From assembly GCA_033026295.1 (NCBI GenBank), contig CM065176.1:8783945-8847944 (forward strand): a DNA stretch of 64,000 bases, given 5' to 3'. Below, piece after piece: positions 35,559 through 48,815 of this stretch. Below the pieces are notes generated by a model. That model saw only the letters and a program-made list of their open reading frames with translations. It made no database searches and was not told where the DNA came from. Each line of letters begins with the position of its first letter. Position 1 is the stretch's first letter. The stretch is from Channa striata (Eukaryota; Chordata; Actinopteri; Anabantiformes; Channidae). The position numbers and the translations under genes were made by a program.

Positions 35559-37513
35559 ATTTTGGCCAGACTCGTTCTATATCTTTATTTTTAAACAGTT
35601 ATGTTTTTATGATTATGGTTACCACAGAAAACACGAAAATGTGACCAGCTCCCTAAATCCAATTAAGAGCAGAACGGCGCTGTCGAAGTTGTTGAAATTG
35701 TTTCATTTTTCATTGTCTCTTATCCAGTGAAGTGAAGCCCAGTGTAAGCGCACGCTGTGAGAGATAGGAATGTGTCATATAAATAAAACGAATTTACCCA
35801 AATTCATACTCAACAGCACAACCTCAGTTAGATGTAATAAGCTGCTGTGGCTCCAAGGAGCATCTGTTTCCTGGTACAACAAGCGCGTTTCACATTCTGC
35901 AGGCAGATTCTGCCGACGACGAATGGCGTGACAGATCTGCCTGTTTGAAAATTGAACCTAGTGTCGTTCACAGGTAGTTTTGTCAGTTACTCGCTTTTTG
36001 GATCATAATATAGACTTTAAAGTGTCAAGCTTACCTTGAAATCAAAGGCTTTTTGGTTCCTCTGAAAGTGACAAGAGATGTACGTAACAATAAATTTGTC
36101 ATGTCTCTGACATATTAATTCCTGGCAGAGTCTCACACTTTGTCTCGTGGGTGTCAGGTGACTGACAGCAAGCGGTGTGTTAATGTAATAAATGCACTGA
36201 AGTAAAACCATTTCATTCGAGGAACACTGATGATCCAAAACTTTTGACAAATCCAAACGAGGGTTGCATGTTTACTGCAATTGATTGTCAAACTGGCAAT
36301 TTTTCATGCCGTACAAACATTAAAAAGAGCCAAATGGTCACCACTGAGAGGGAGAGCTCTGTCATTTCCAAGTGGGATGACTGGGCCCAAAATTTCCGTG
36401 TTAGACAAACGTGGACTGGCATTGTTCCCATGGAGACTCAGCAGTGCAGCCCATTAGTTAACAAAATTAATAGATTTCTATCTACATCTACAATATCAAA
36501 CAAACAGAGGGGAGAAAATGATAAACCAGGAGGCATTCTGCATTTTAAAAGACCTGCTCTAACCATAGGATTTCATCACGTGACCCTATGTGTGTGTGTG
36601 TGGTGTCAGTCCTATGTGACCTCACTGTGGTCCAAGTTCTGCTCCCCCAGCTCCGCCACGGGCTTCAAGTAGTGTAAACTTCACAGAAATCTCGCTTCAT
36701 CCCTGGCGAGCGTGGGCCTCAACGTGCAGCTTATGGGGACAAATTACCATCGTCCTCGCTAAGGGCCCGTGTTAACATTTCAAGAACAAGGTCACGGCCA
36801 TTTTCAAGAAGAGTGAAACGGCAACGGTGGTATTACAGACTTTCATGTGGACAGAGGTGACCTAGAGAGCTATTTAAATACGCTGACGTCAGGGTGGGTC
36901 ACTCCAAATGGCTCGTGGAGGAATGAAGCAGAGCCTGTCCTCTTAAATGGTAGTTACTTTTGGAGCCCGAGGGTGAACCTTCCTGCCAATCCCAGTCACC
37001 GCAGGACAAATGAGAGGACATGGCGCTGAGGCGTAATGTTAGGATTGTAGGGACGCCAAAGTGCCCAGTGAGTTGGTCCACAGTCACTGCTTACACTGCT
37101 GGGGGGGTGGGGGGGAAACCTGGATGAGGGCCCGTTACTGGACAGGGCTCACAAAGCGCCGAAAGCAAGCAGCCAAGCAGGGAGGCCCGCTGTGTGCACG
37201 CCACTGGGACCGGAGCTGCCTGCGGACCTGCCAACCGCCGTCCGCGTTAGGAAAAAAATACCAGATCAAAGCGAACAATGTAGACAAGGTGCAGAAGGCA
37301 GCAAACGCTGACGAGCAACAGCTCATATTCAATAACTGGTAATTATTATGTTATTTTTATTATGATTGCTTATAGCTTATAGAATATAAACCTAAAGGGT
37401 TTATTTTTTCATTTAACGACACATTCTAGACAGCTTAGTACATCTCAATGTGTTTACTCTAGTGTAGTGTTTTGAGTTATATATTCAGAAAGAAAATGTC
37501 TTAATGTTATCAG

Positions 37514-37635
37514 TAGGGCTAATAGAAATATCACATATTATATCGACATTGTGATATGCCAAGTGTATACCATATTATGTATACCAAGAAATATCACAAT
37601 ATTTATTTTCATACTGATACATGTTTAATATATTT
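37514..37635. repeat. AT-rich repeat relic, possibly hAT-type
   Basis: Starts with TAGGGCT, a common hAT-like terminus in fish genomes, then repeats ATATCACA/TGTGATAT-type motifs (ATATCGACATTGTGATATG, AAATATCACAATATTT). The interior resembles the relic at 20341-20440. No matching right end was found. Confidence 0.3.
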
Positions 37636-38684
37636 AATATTTTTTAAATCTGAGGTCTTTAATAATATTGTGTCTGATCTGATCTACAATAAATGTACAA
37701 TAAGAACCTGACATACTGAAATAGCAGCTAAATTTTAATCTAATACAGTATTTTTCAAGAGGTTCTTGATCCGAAAACCTCAGAGGTCCCGGTTCAATAA
37801 AAATAATAAAATATTATATAAAAAGTTTAGAAGCTTAAATTATTGATGTGAATAAAAATACTGACTCGCAGAATGTGAGTTCTGAAACCTGATGAAATCT
37901 GCTGGAGTGAAGAGTGTTGAAACACGGACTTTACTCGTGTTAGGATACTGGACCCTGTACTTGCTTCTACTCACCCGTCGCCTTTCAACGCCATCGCCTT
38001 GCGTGTTTGCATTTAAAGCTGTTGCGTTTTAGTTTTGTAGTTGTGTTTTGTTCATCGTCATCATGATTGACCTGCATGTCCGTGTTTAAGGCCTCGTGTT
38101 CAGTTTTGGGGTGGCTAGTGTGTCACGGTCCGTTCTTTCCCCGATCTGCAGCCTTTGATGCTGTTCGTGAGTCTGCAGGTTGTTCTAGTAGGACAGTCTC
38201 CTCGTTTAGAGTGAATTTCTGTCGGCAATATTTAAGAAAGATTTTCTGTTTAAAGTGTTAGCCTCCTCTTTTAGAGTGTGTTTTTTTTACAGTCCAAGTC
38301 TCTGCCTTTGAGGTAATATAGTATCAGTAGAACATGTGTTAATTAAAAATTGTATCAGCGATTTATGTGTTAATAAACCTTCTGCACTCTCAGCGCGTCT
38401 CAGCTTCTGCTTTTGGGTTCTCTACTTACCGTATGCGGTTACCATTACAACCGGCGTTAAGAGCAGAACATGTTTCCTCACAAACAGTGGCTACGCACAG
38501 ACACCGGCTGCAAATCCATCCATTTACTCACAAAATAAAAAGTTTATCCAAGTAGAAGGTCATTGCCCAGTTGCAGATGTGGAGATAATTTGAAATTTAA
38601 AAAAATAGCCTGTTGGTGTTTATATGTCAGAGGAATCACTATTGAGATTAACATTTATTGTCTGTGGACTATGAGCATGGATGA

Positions 38685-38703
38685 TTTTTTTTTTTTTTTT
38701 TTT
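38685..38703. repeat. T19 homopolymer
   Basis: Nineteen consecutive T; possible reverse-oriented retro-tail or simple slippage product. Confidence 0.8.
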
Positions 38704-41700
38704 AAGTAATAATTGAGACATTCACTGACACCAAAAATCTCACCCTCAGGCTGGTGTTAGAAGAAAAAAGTGAGGAGATCATCAAAGACGTGGAGTATGT
38801 GACAGTCTTGGCAAGATGTGAAAGTCGTTAAGCTATTTCAGTCTGAAACAAAGTGAAAGACTGATGGAGCTTGTTTTTGTCTACTGCCCAGCTCCGACTG
38901 TTCATGTAAAAGTATGGATTTATTTTTTTATGAAACCTTTGCAGAGTGACTACACTACTGCAGCCTTCTGGTGGTTTATTGACTTTGTCTTCCAATCAGA
39001 CTGTTGGTTAATCTGATTAAATCCTTTTAGACTGCACGCTGTAAATCCGGGTTTGTTTCAGAGGTTGCATCGTTAGACCGACCAAAGACCTGCAAAGTCT
39101 GCAGCCGCCACGTTGAACCCACTTTGCACTTTGGCTTGTTCTCACTTTGTCAGTATCTTGACACTCTGTAAAACAGACCTTGTAAATGCCGCTGGTTGTT
39201 TCGAAATATTTGAATTAGGCCTGTGTCATCTCTTCTAAACACACTTTAGGGCTGCACAGAATGTTTACCTTTATTTCTCAGTTTGACCGTTTGACCTGAT
39301 TGTTATCTTACACTGTGGAAAAGATCTGGAAGGTGTCCGACTGAAGCCTCAGATGGGAAAAACAAATGGTTGAAATGACTGAGCTGTACTTTCTCATTAC
39401 TTCCTCGGAGTCCTTGGAGGCTGTAACTGAGCGCCTGACTTCAATTCCGTGCCTTTTTTGTAATATCCGCATCTACTGATGGTCACGGGTCATTTGTTGC
39501 ACGCGTCGACAGCACAGGTGTGGTATTCTGATGGTCCAAATGCGGCGTAGCACCACAGTCAGGGTGTTTGCTTCCTTTTCTGTTTGGAAGTATTGACCAC
39601 ACGTCTACTTGTTCTGTATTCATGACACTCCTCAGGATTTTTAGGATTCTGATCTTTGTTTTTGTCCCTCTGCAGTCTAACTTGTTGAATAATCTCTGTC
39701 CCTTACTTTCCCCAAGGTCCATTGCGCTGCATTCAGAAAGGGGCTAAGGCAGACCGAGAGCGAGGGGGATGTTTGCCTTTAAAACAGTATCTCACTTTAA
39801 AGTAGGAGAGTCACTCAGAAGTAAAGTGGATAGACATCTGTAGAGGATTTAACCTGCAGCTTCTGAAGCTTTTAAAGATTTTTTTTTTTTTGGTTTGGGC
39901 TTTTTTCTATCCAATATTGTGTTATTGTATTTTGGCTCAGGTTCTTGGTTTTCTTGTGTTTCAGCCAGTGTCATCTCAAAATAGCTGTTTCACCTTCGGA
40001 GTATTATAGCCGTTAGAGAACATGTGGCCTCCATTTGAGCCCGGGTTACCGTGCTGATTGCGGGGCCTTACTTTACATCGCCGCTCGCTCGGCGTAATGG
40101 GCTTGGAGATGAGATTTGGCACTTGGACAAAATGGTAGTGAATCCATGCATCTATCCGGCTCTTCCCCTTGAGGGCGTGAAACGATGCAAAATGAAGGTG
40201 GAAAGGGAGAAAATTTGCAATAGCGGTGAAGCGCGTTTCTATTTCCTTAAAGCTCCATTTCCAAGTGCCCGGTGATTGTGCCAGCTCGATGAAGTGGATC
40301 GGTCCTTGCCCCGAGAAGAGAGGAAATTTTAGCACCAGTGCCACCAGGGCTTCCTCCCAAGTCTGAGATACAAATGTCACAATTACACAGGCCCTTCTGT
40401 CACAAGCTATTACTGAAGACAAAACCAAAGGAGAACTGAAACACCCCAATGATCCACAAGGGCAGTTTGGCAAGTGACGCTGAGGACAGTAACGTTTCAT
40501 CCAGGATCGTTTAACTAATAACCAGCTGTGAATTAGCCAGAATGTCTGTCCTGTTAAAATGCTTCACCTTTTGTTTGCTCAGGCAAAACAAGATTGTTTC
40601 AACTCCCAACATCTTCATTTTTATATTTATAATACAGTGTGTCTCTAAGATCCTCAGTGCTGCTTTTTGGAAATATGCTAATGCAAATTTTTGTTTTCAA
40701 ATCTGATTTTATTGTCAAAGTGTCAGTGAAATCTCTGTTATACCATATACATTTGAGGGTTAAAAAAACTCCCACTCATCAACTTAATTAATGTTGAAAA
40801 CTTGTCAGTATGTGTTTCCCTCCGATCCATCAACCATATCAGCTGTGTTGTTCCTCACTGCACAAATATACACCTCTTAATCACTGTAATTACACTGTTT
40901 ATTAAACTGTGGAAGGTATTTGATATTAAATAGGCAAATTTACTAAGAAAATTAAAAACAAATACAAATATCCTTATAAACTGTATATCAAAGAGCTTTA
41001 AAAACACTAGTCAGGTAAACTCCTCTCCTGTAATTTCAGACATAGTGTTTTCGGTATTTTGCGGTTTCTTCTAAATTATTTTTTATCTTTCTTACTTTTT
41101 CGAAGATTGTACTTCTCTTCTATATGCACAACAGAAATCTTCCTATCCTGATGTGCAAAAACTTTCTTGTATTTACGTAAATACTCCCAGGCACACCAAA
41201 TGATGGTACTGTAAATTAAAAAACTTTGCTAATATTGTTTTACAGCTGCCATATATACCTATTTTAATTAGGTAATTAGTTATTTTCTCATTGTTTGTTT
41301 TTTTTTATGCTATTTTATCAATTCTTCTCCTCTCGGGAGGCAGCAGGGAACGTGATTACACTGTATCAGGCCCACAGCTGGTGATGCTGTTCATTACTCA
41401 GCTGTTTTTCCCTGTTTAAAAATATGACAAAAAAATGTTTTACCTTCACGATGAATTCTCCTTCCACCGTTAAATGACCCCACACGTGCTCGTATGCATC
41501 TGTACGTTGTCCTTCCATGTCATGTAAATGAGCGGGGCCTTAGGTGACCTTCCAGCTGATGTGTTGCTGCGGCATCATATCTTTTCTTTTCAGCTTTACA
41601 TCCTCTAATGTCAAACTAACCCTGAAGACTACTGTCACTTGTCGCCACCTAAATACCATGATTATCCTTCACATCGACATTTCTCTTCTTTCTACACACC

Positions 41701-42799
41701 CTGTAGCTAACGTACTATAACAAGCACGTATTATATCTTTTGCTTTCATCGGAACAAAATATATTGTACTGGATACAATGAACACCACAACGCCGCATTC
41801 TCACTTTCTGTTTGGCTTTCGTCAACCCGGGTCAGTGCAGCCATTTGGTGAAGAGCTGTTTTGTTTTTGTTGAAGATGCAAATTTAATGTTAGTCCTAAA
41901 AAATCATCCCTATTTAAAAAAAAAAAAAAATCAAGAAAAAGAGTCTGAGGGAGACAGATTGGGTGGGTGAGGCAACTGAAATTGAAACCAAATTTTCTTA
42001 CTTTTTGCAGAGATGTGTTTGAAACTGCTTGTGGACACACAAGCATTCATACAGTATATTTGTTCTATTTACCATAGCATATTTATTGTTGCATTCGTAA
42101 TGAAGACACTAGGGAAGCCGACTAAGACTACATCAGATGGCAGTAATGTGTTCACCAGAGGGTGGAAAAAGGAGATTTAGCCGTAAGCCCTCGCTGTATC
42201 AAATTTACCAAGCCTTATATATCCATTGTCATCAAGTGAGCTTAGTTCTTAACCCAGATATTAAAATGCACTTCTCTTTAGAGCATGTTTATGCTATGAT
42301 CATTGCTGGATCAGGATATACAGCGTGTGCAAATGTGGGAAAATGGCGTATAAGCGAAAAGAGGGACAATGGCTCTGTGCTTATGTCTGTGCATCTGTAG
42401 AGGCTCGTGTAGATTTATGAATACCGTGCGCCAGCGTAAGTGATGTGACACAGCCTGAAACCATGACCGCTCATTCATTATTACTGGGCCCAGGAACAAG
42501 TGTTATTAGTGCATGTTAGAAGGCGATGGCGTCTGGTTTGATGTGTGACACCCTCTTTGCTCATAAGTTGGGACTTCGCGCTCTGATGAGTTTTTAAGAA
42601 ATAACATTTCAACATAAAGTGTTCTGGTGTTGTATAAAACCTTAGTAACACCGATTTTGGAAAGTGTGAGCAAGAAACCGTTCAGCCATTGAAACCTGGA
42701 TTATAATGCAAATGCTGATATGATGGAAAATAAAAAATGAGTTGTGTAAGTGGAGTAGTTAATGGTTTCTGCGGTGCTTTAAATTTCTTAAAAATTTTG

Positions 42800-42895
42800 A
42801 ATCAAAATGTATTTATATAGCACCGTTCATGAAAATGCTTAGCAAACAAGGGCAATAAAACATCAAAACTGTCAAAACAGTGGTATACAGCACCT
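42800..42895. repeat. retroelement tail relic (TTTATATAGCACC...)
   Basis: AAAATGTATTTATATAGCACCG followed by TTCATGAAAATGCTTAGCAAACA and an A-rich end with AATAAAACATCAAAA matches the pattern of 3' ends shared by fish L2-like LINEs and their SINEs (TTTATATAGCAC, then TTCA, then GCTxxxCAAA). The order of these pieces is what supports the call; the family name is not certain. Confidence 0.5.
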
Positions 42896-43304
42896 CCAGC
42901 CAGTCAACGGTGTGGGCCTCATAAATAATGCAAATGTAATGTTAATAAGTTCTGAATCAGCCTTCTTCAGAAGAGAGAGAAGTCTGGGCTGTTTGTAAAG
43001 ATGGATTTAAAGAAATCAAACAACGTTGGAAAATCCCGTAGATATGTTTAAAAAAACATCGAATTTTTAATAACAATGAGTCGAGACGGGGTCCGTAACA
43101 GCAGCTCTTTTAGTACGGGGGATGTTTAGATGAGATGCTTTTAAATTAATCACGACCGGTAATTTCCCCATTTACAGTGGAAGAATTACATTGTTTATCT
43201 CGCCAGCGCGACGTTTACACTTGATGTACTGCCATCTCCGAACCGTTAGGAACAACACTCGCCTAATTAAATCTCTGCCACACAACAAGTCTGCAGCGCA
43301 ATGT

Positions 43305-43324
43305 AAGCAACGTCGACGTCGCTT
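43305..43324. repeat. 20-base near-perfect palindrome rich in CpG
   Basis: AAGCA-ACGTCGACGT-CGCTT pairs throughout except one A/C position. The core ACGTCGACGT holds two overlapping ACGT elements (bZIP-type cores) and three CpG, unusual in CpG-depleted flanks. Confidence 0.6.
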
Positions 43325-43457
43325 AAACAAATATTTGGATCTGATGCTGAGGAAGCCGTGCCAACGACACCTTGAAGCCAGTAGTTAGAAATCACAGTAG
43401 CGATGAGGGGGAGGATGCTTCCTCCTCATCTTCCTCCCCTCCAACCCTTAGGGTGTT

Positions 43458-43476
43458 ATCGTTCCTAGGGAACGAT
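43458..43476. repeat. 19-base palindrome ATCGTTCC-TAG-GGAACGAT
   Basis: Eight-base perfect arms around a three-base centre, about 130 bases after the palindrome at 43305. Function unknown. Confidence 0.6.
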
Positions 43477-44350
43477 CTGGAGGTGTGTTCCCTGGCTGGA
43501 GATTCATCGAAATCGTTACTCTCTGTCTACGGAGATCGCAGACAAGCGTGCGTGAAAGCGGGAGTTTTCCCGGGAGGAAGCAAAAGTCAGCCTTCCTAAT
43601 GTGACAGCAGGGGACCTTCCAGGCACAGATGGACACAAAAAAAAGGAAAAATCCACATGGATGAACATGCAAGTTCATGCACACATGATAGTTAGAGTAA
43701 AACACGGATGTAAAAGACGGCATCTGACCTCCTTTTTTTTCTTTTACGCCCACTCACAAACATACAGTGTGACATACTGTTTGTTTAGCAAGCAAGTCAC
43801 ATAGGAATCGTTCAAATGAGGGGGGGGGTTAGGGCAACGCGGAATAATGAATCATTAAGTGAAAGCTAGAGTGACTTACGTCTCGCTGTGTTGTGTACTC
43901 AATTTTCACTTCAGCAGCCTCTTAAACGCCATCTGACAGCAGGACCCCCATCTTTCATCTCCAAACAGAGAGGATACAGGCAGAGCGGGCTGGAGGTTGA
44001 TAGAGAGAGGGGATATCAGGAGAGGAACTGGGTTGCCGAAAGCAGGAGGAGACGAGAAATAGACGAGAGTGCTGGGTGATATATTTTTGGGAGGAATTGG
44101 GTTATCGAAAAATTTAGAGGCATGAGGGATGAAAGGAGAGAAAACACAAAGGAGAGGAGAAAAGAAATTTAGAAATGGAGTGTGAACAGGCAGATGGGGG
44201 GACGACACTGTACGATTTAGGAATTTGCAGAGTGAAAGTGAAAGCCAGCGGTCGCTGTATTGGGCCTGGGTGAGGGGGTCTGACAGCCATCCACTTAACT
44301 CAGTGACCTGAGTCACAGCACGGGGTCGCGGTGGCACAATCCTTCAATCG

Positions 44351-44373
44351 CCCCCCCCCCACCCCAAAAAAAA
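44351..44373. repeat. C-run and A-run junction
   Basis: Ten C, then ACCCC, then twelve A, then a TATATAAATATATAATAA stretch. Simple low-complexity DNA; the A-rich end could be an old insertion tail. Confidence 0.7.
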
Positions 44374-45409
44374 AAAATATATAAATATATAATAACTTGC
44401 CAGCAGGAGCCCGGCATCTCATCCAGCACACTCTCAGCTCCGAGCAGCCGCCCATAATTACTTGATCAGAACCACAAGTGTTAAAATAAACAACAAACGG
44501 ACAGAAATAATTGCTGCATACATTCCCACTTTAGTTTATCGACTGAGTCTCAACTTTCAGAAGTTTAGTCTTTCGGCGTTTCATTAGAAAACATTGTGAC
44601 ATTTGCGTTTTGTACCGGGCTGTTTGTGCGTCTGTGTTTTAAAGGGGCTGTAAATGTGCGAGTAATTTTCCCGACTCCACATACCTCATTATCAACTGTG
44701 AAATTACTCACTGGTTGCAAAGGAGTGCCGCTGCCTTTCCTTGCACTTTGTTGTTTTAAAGTCAGCACTGCTTCCATCGCCGCTGTTGTTGCGGGGTGGA
44801 AGTGGCAGCCCCATCGACAGCGCGTCTCCTCGGCTTCTCTTTAAAGTAATGATCAGGGCTTTGCAAATTCTATTTCCTCTGCCTGTGCATCCCAGCCGCG
44901 CCATCATACATTTATTGAGCTCATATCATTCGTTCTCCAGTAAAGAGCTACGGTACCTCAAACGACCCTCGTTCCGAACCTTATATCACCAAAGCCTCAG
45001 TCAAACGGCGAGACAAGTGAGAACGGCAGCACTTCAGACGCCAGTGACTAAATTAGAGCACAAAATAGTTGTGTCCGTCTGAGACACACATTGAAAGGCA
45101 GTTTCTATTTTAACAGGAGGTATGGTGCTTTATTGAGAGGGTAGCTGAGGGCGCTGGGATGAAGGAAAAAGATGGAAAGACTAAGTGACAGTGCAGAGCT
45201 GCTAGATATGAACTATTGAGCCGCTGTGAAAAGCTGCTTGCACCGGGCCACTTAACAGATGCCCTCCTCTTGTCAGTAGCTGAAGTGAAGTAGTAGCAAC
45301 TTAGTTAAACTTTGTCATAAAGTGTATATCAAGGCGACTGGATTTTTGACATCTCTGCTGAGGTGTCAGACATCTTCAACTCAACTTCTTCCAAACTGAA
45401 GTTAGAGTC

Positions 45410-45830
45410 TTCACGGCAAAACCTTCAGTCAGCAACAACTCTGGATCTTTAGCGATTGGCTAAGTCCGCCAGAAACCAGGAAGTCACAATGACGGTCAAC
45501 TGAGGCTCACCTCAGACCCTACATTTTTGAATATGCAACCCAGGTCCCCGTGCAAGCGCTGGTCATATCTCATCTCCACTGCTACAGTGTCCTGCTGACA
45601 GGGCTACCAGCATTAATAATCAAACCCATCCAGATGATGCAAAATGCAGCAGCACGTCTCATTTCCTCATGTAGGTACAATCCCTACCACGCTCTGCCAA
45701 TGCTGTTTTCTTGGGCTATTTTCAATTGTAAAATTTTGTTTGAAATTACAAACTACATTGCTCGAAGTATATTCAATAATAAATCAGTAGGTAAACAACT
45801 CTCCATGAAATAGCCTTCGAACATCCACAT
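45410..45830 (+). mobile_element. degraded L2-like LINE fragment (3' part of reverse transcriptase ORF)
   Basis: Translation from about 45550 gives VQALVISHLHCYSVLLTGLP followed by IKPIQMMQNAAARLIS. This matches the very common fish non-LTR reverse transcriptase C-terminal region, whose usual form is ALVISRLDYCNSLLAGLP, then IKPLQxIQNAAARL. The R and D of SRLDYCN are both replaced by H. Upstream, SARNQEVTM at about 45465 recalls the ARNLGV motif of the same region, but a stop and a shift break the frame between them, and the conserved sequence fades after about 45700. The copy is therefore old, 5'-truncated and dead. No target-site duplication is discernible. L2/Maui-like is the best guess; another related clade is possible. 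Confidence 0.75.
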
Positions 45831-47925
45831 GCAGTAAACCTCTCCATGGCAGCTTGAAGGTAATTATGGATCATGAGACCTTACTTCAGTCCGCTCAAAA
45901 AAACTTCACAATCAACTCCTCTCCCCGTTTGTTAAGTTACGGTGTAACAGCCGTAATGAGACGTGGCAGGGCTGTCGAGCTTCGGATGTCGGCGCTCGTC
46001 GAGTCTGTGTACACGAGCGATTCTCCATGTGGGAAAAGTTTGATCCTTTCAGAACAAAAGACACATGTGCAAGGAACAGATTGATGTGTTTATCTACTTT
46101 AACACAAATTGTAAATGTTACCACATCCAGATAAACGCCTTTCTGCCTTTACCTGCTCATATCTAATAAACCAATAATTCCAAGACTAAGAAGCAGACGA
46201 TTAGCTACAGGATTTTCTTTTTAATATTTCTTCACTGTGTGAAAACCGGACTGAGCTGTCGTTAGCAGCTCTGTCCTGCACGTTATTTGGCTTGTCCCTT
46301 TAAAAAAGCTAGGTGACCAGTGTCGGAGAGCAATTTATTGGTTAACAAACAAAGATTGATCAGAAAGCGTTTTGTAGCCAGCAAGTTAGAATAGCCGGCG
46401 AATAATAAATTGATTAAACTTCAAGCTAAATTTAAAGTGAAAATGAGATGTAGTGAGGGTGGGAGTGACTTTTCCAGCTTATTACTGTTTTAAGCCATTA
46501 CCAATCTGTGTCCGGAGAGACGTCGCTCCGGAAGGTAGGCACGCCACGGAAGAAACGGCTTCCCAGCAACCACCGCTTAATAGTTTAATGGGTACAAGCA
46601 TGAAACAAATGTTTAAGTGCTGAATTTCCAAAGAACTAAAGTTACCCCCTCGACATGCCGCATAATCCTTTGTGCTTTAAAAACTGTGACTAAAAGCAAT
46701 TATTTATATCCTCGGCCGTAGTAATAAAGACGTCATCGGGAGAGGTTAAAAATGTCTAAATGCTTGACTCACTAAATTCAGAGTTTCTTCGTTTCAAGCT
46801 TTAACCAAGCCAGCACGTCTCAAATATTTCGTACCAGATAAGATAAGGTATCAAGAGAACTGTGTGGAAAACTGCATTGCAGTATTGTGGTACAGTGGGG
46901 GTAAATTATTCTGTCATCTTGCATTTGCCCCACCGAAATCGTCGATACCTGGGCCTTGAGGGGCTTAAGATCTGCGTGCCAGCCTTGTAATGAGTATCCC
47001 ATGGGCCTGGACCCGAGCCTGTGCTCAGGGCTGCGTTAAGCGAGGATGCATGGACGGGTCAGGCCAGCTAAATGAAGGGCCTGGCAGAGCGCTCTCGTCC
47101 GTAGTGTAATCACAGCTCTATCTGGCCCTGCATGTGTAATATGCTGAGCTCAGATTTCTCTTATCGGGGAAAGACATAGTCCAGAGGGCGGCGAGGTCAA
47201 AACCCACACATTAATCCTCCCGTGTGGACCCGAGCTCCAGCGATGGCACTTAAGCACCGTGATCCTGCTTTGCTTGCTGTGGTCATTTGGGCTTCAAACA
47301 TTTTCCATTAACCACAGTGTTCTCAGACAACGTTCAGATGAAAAGCAAAAGCTAAATCTGTTTAGTGTGAAATTAGGGCTTCGTTCAGACAGTTCGTGGT
47401 TTGTTAACAACTTGTTAGTCACAAGAAAAGTTTGTGTTTGGTGCAGGCCGCCGTTAATCAGCTTTGTTTAGTAGAACAGATTATAATTTTGGACAAATAA
47501 AATATGGTCCTTCACCTCATAAATATAATACATTAGAAGACATTAATGGGCATTGAAAGCCAGAAGTTAATTTTGAAGAACAGCTTGTGGTTGTTTTGCT
47601 CATTGTGTGAGCGTTCACTGTGTCGCCACAGATCAAAAAGCTTTCTCAGTTTGTTTAGTGCGGCCTCCTTAAGAGCTGTTGTCTATTCTAACAGCAGTTT
47701 AAACTAATGGATCATTCTTTTATTAGCATCTCTGCTGCGGCAGCGTGGATTGATCGGCCCAGTCCGTCTGTGCTTGCGTTAAAAACACAAACGGCTTTAA
47801 ATAGGAGTGTGTGTGTGTGAGAGGGACGCACTTGTACGTATTTTTAAATTGGTAAACACTCACAAGTGTTTGTTTGCTCCGTTTTACAAGCCCACTGCTA
47901 ATTTTTGGTTATGAATTAGATCCTG

Positions 47926-47944
47926 TTTTTTTTTTTTTTTTTTT
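47926..47944. repeat. T19 homopolymer
   Basis: Nineteen consecutive T after ATCCTG. Confidence 0.8.
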
Positions 47945-48802
47945 GTGGCGTATATCAAGTCAGAAATTCCACCCTAACAGGATGATCGGCTGAGTAATCA
48001 CTTTGCCGCATTTCCCATTATGAGCTGTATCAAATCCGTGTCACAATGAGTATCTTCTACGTATGTTTTACTAAGCAAAATAACTATGCCCTGCAGCTGT
48101 GTGCGCCCTTCTGGAAGCACTGTATAGACAAAAAACATGAGCGGAAGGGGGAAAAAATGCATAGAAACTGTCTTTTGAAGAATACTAATTACCCACGCTA
48201 CCGCACGGATGACTCTGGAGAACCACAATGTTCTCGTAGCTATTTCAGTGGCTCTTTTCTGCAAAACCGAATAGGAAAACACTCGGTGAAGATGTCATTG
48301 TCATAGCTGCTGTCAACATACTGCACTTTCATTATTGGAGATGCTGCTGGTTTTGCAGGGCCCGCCGTTTTCTTTTGCTTTTAACAGCTTTTTGCCGTTA
48401 TTATAACAGTAAGAGATCCGGCCAGGTAACGCGGAGAAAACAGAGAGAGAGGATATGCATGACATGCAACGAAGGTCCCCAGCCATAATGCAACTGGCTA
48501 ATGATGCTCCTGTGTATTTGCTTTCTGAACGCTGTCTCTGTGCTTTTTTTTTTTTTTTAAACCCCGCTGCAGATGAGGAAGGGTGTAAGAGCTCGTGCCC
48601 ACGTTTCCAGGCCCTTGTCAGTGCAGTGTAAAGATAATGTGAACTGTTCTTTTTGGTACATTCCTCAAACTCTAATTTGGTCAGTGGTAGAGAAAGTGCA
48701 GCAATAAGCACAAATGTGGCGGGGGCGGACCGGAGGCCTGTCAGAATACAAAATGGAGGTTGTGTGGTGTAATGCTGAAGGCAGTTGTAGATCAGACGGA
48801 GA

Positions 48803-48815
48803 TGACCTCTGACCC
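48803..48815 (-). promoter_or_regulatory. DR1-type nuclear receptor site
   Basis: Read on the minus strand the 13 bases are GGGTCA-G-AGGTCA, an exact direct repeat of two half-sites with one spacer base, the arrangement bound by RXR heterodimers, HNF4 and COUP-TF factors. The match is seen directly; occupancy is inference. It sits in a repeat-free segment. Confidence 0.35.

Larger units (their letters stand above)
35559..42799. other. long non-coding stretch, no recognisable gene
   Basis: Includes a possible AT-rich repeat relic (37.5 kb) and T19 (38.69 kb). The longest frame in the window (174 codons, minus strand, 39976-40500) lies here in repeat-free sequence but has no recognisable domain. 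Segment 40.6-41.4 kb is strongly AT-rich. Confidence 0.5.
42896..45409. other. non-coding stretch, no recognisable gene
   Basis: Contains a 20-base near-palindrome and a 19-base palindrome (listed), purine-rich sequence at 43.97-44.2 kb and a C-run/A-run junction at 44351. A 75-codon serine-rich frame at 43372-43599 was considered and not accepted as coding. Confidence 0.5.

Noticed and set aside
36244..36672. 142-codon plus-strand frame
   Set aside because: No recognisable motif, no plausible splice or promoter context, and it ends across a GT run (CVCVW). Chance is the simplest reading.
39243..39262. TTTAGGGCTGCACAGAATG as a hAT terminus
   Set aside because: Only the first bases fit; no inverted partner, interior or target duplication follows.
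43372..43599. Ser-rich 75-codon plus-strand frame
   Set aside because: The Ser run comes from TCC/TCT-rich low complexity. No acceptor or donor frames the segment, and a minus-strand frame of similar length overlaps it.
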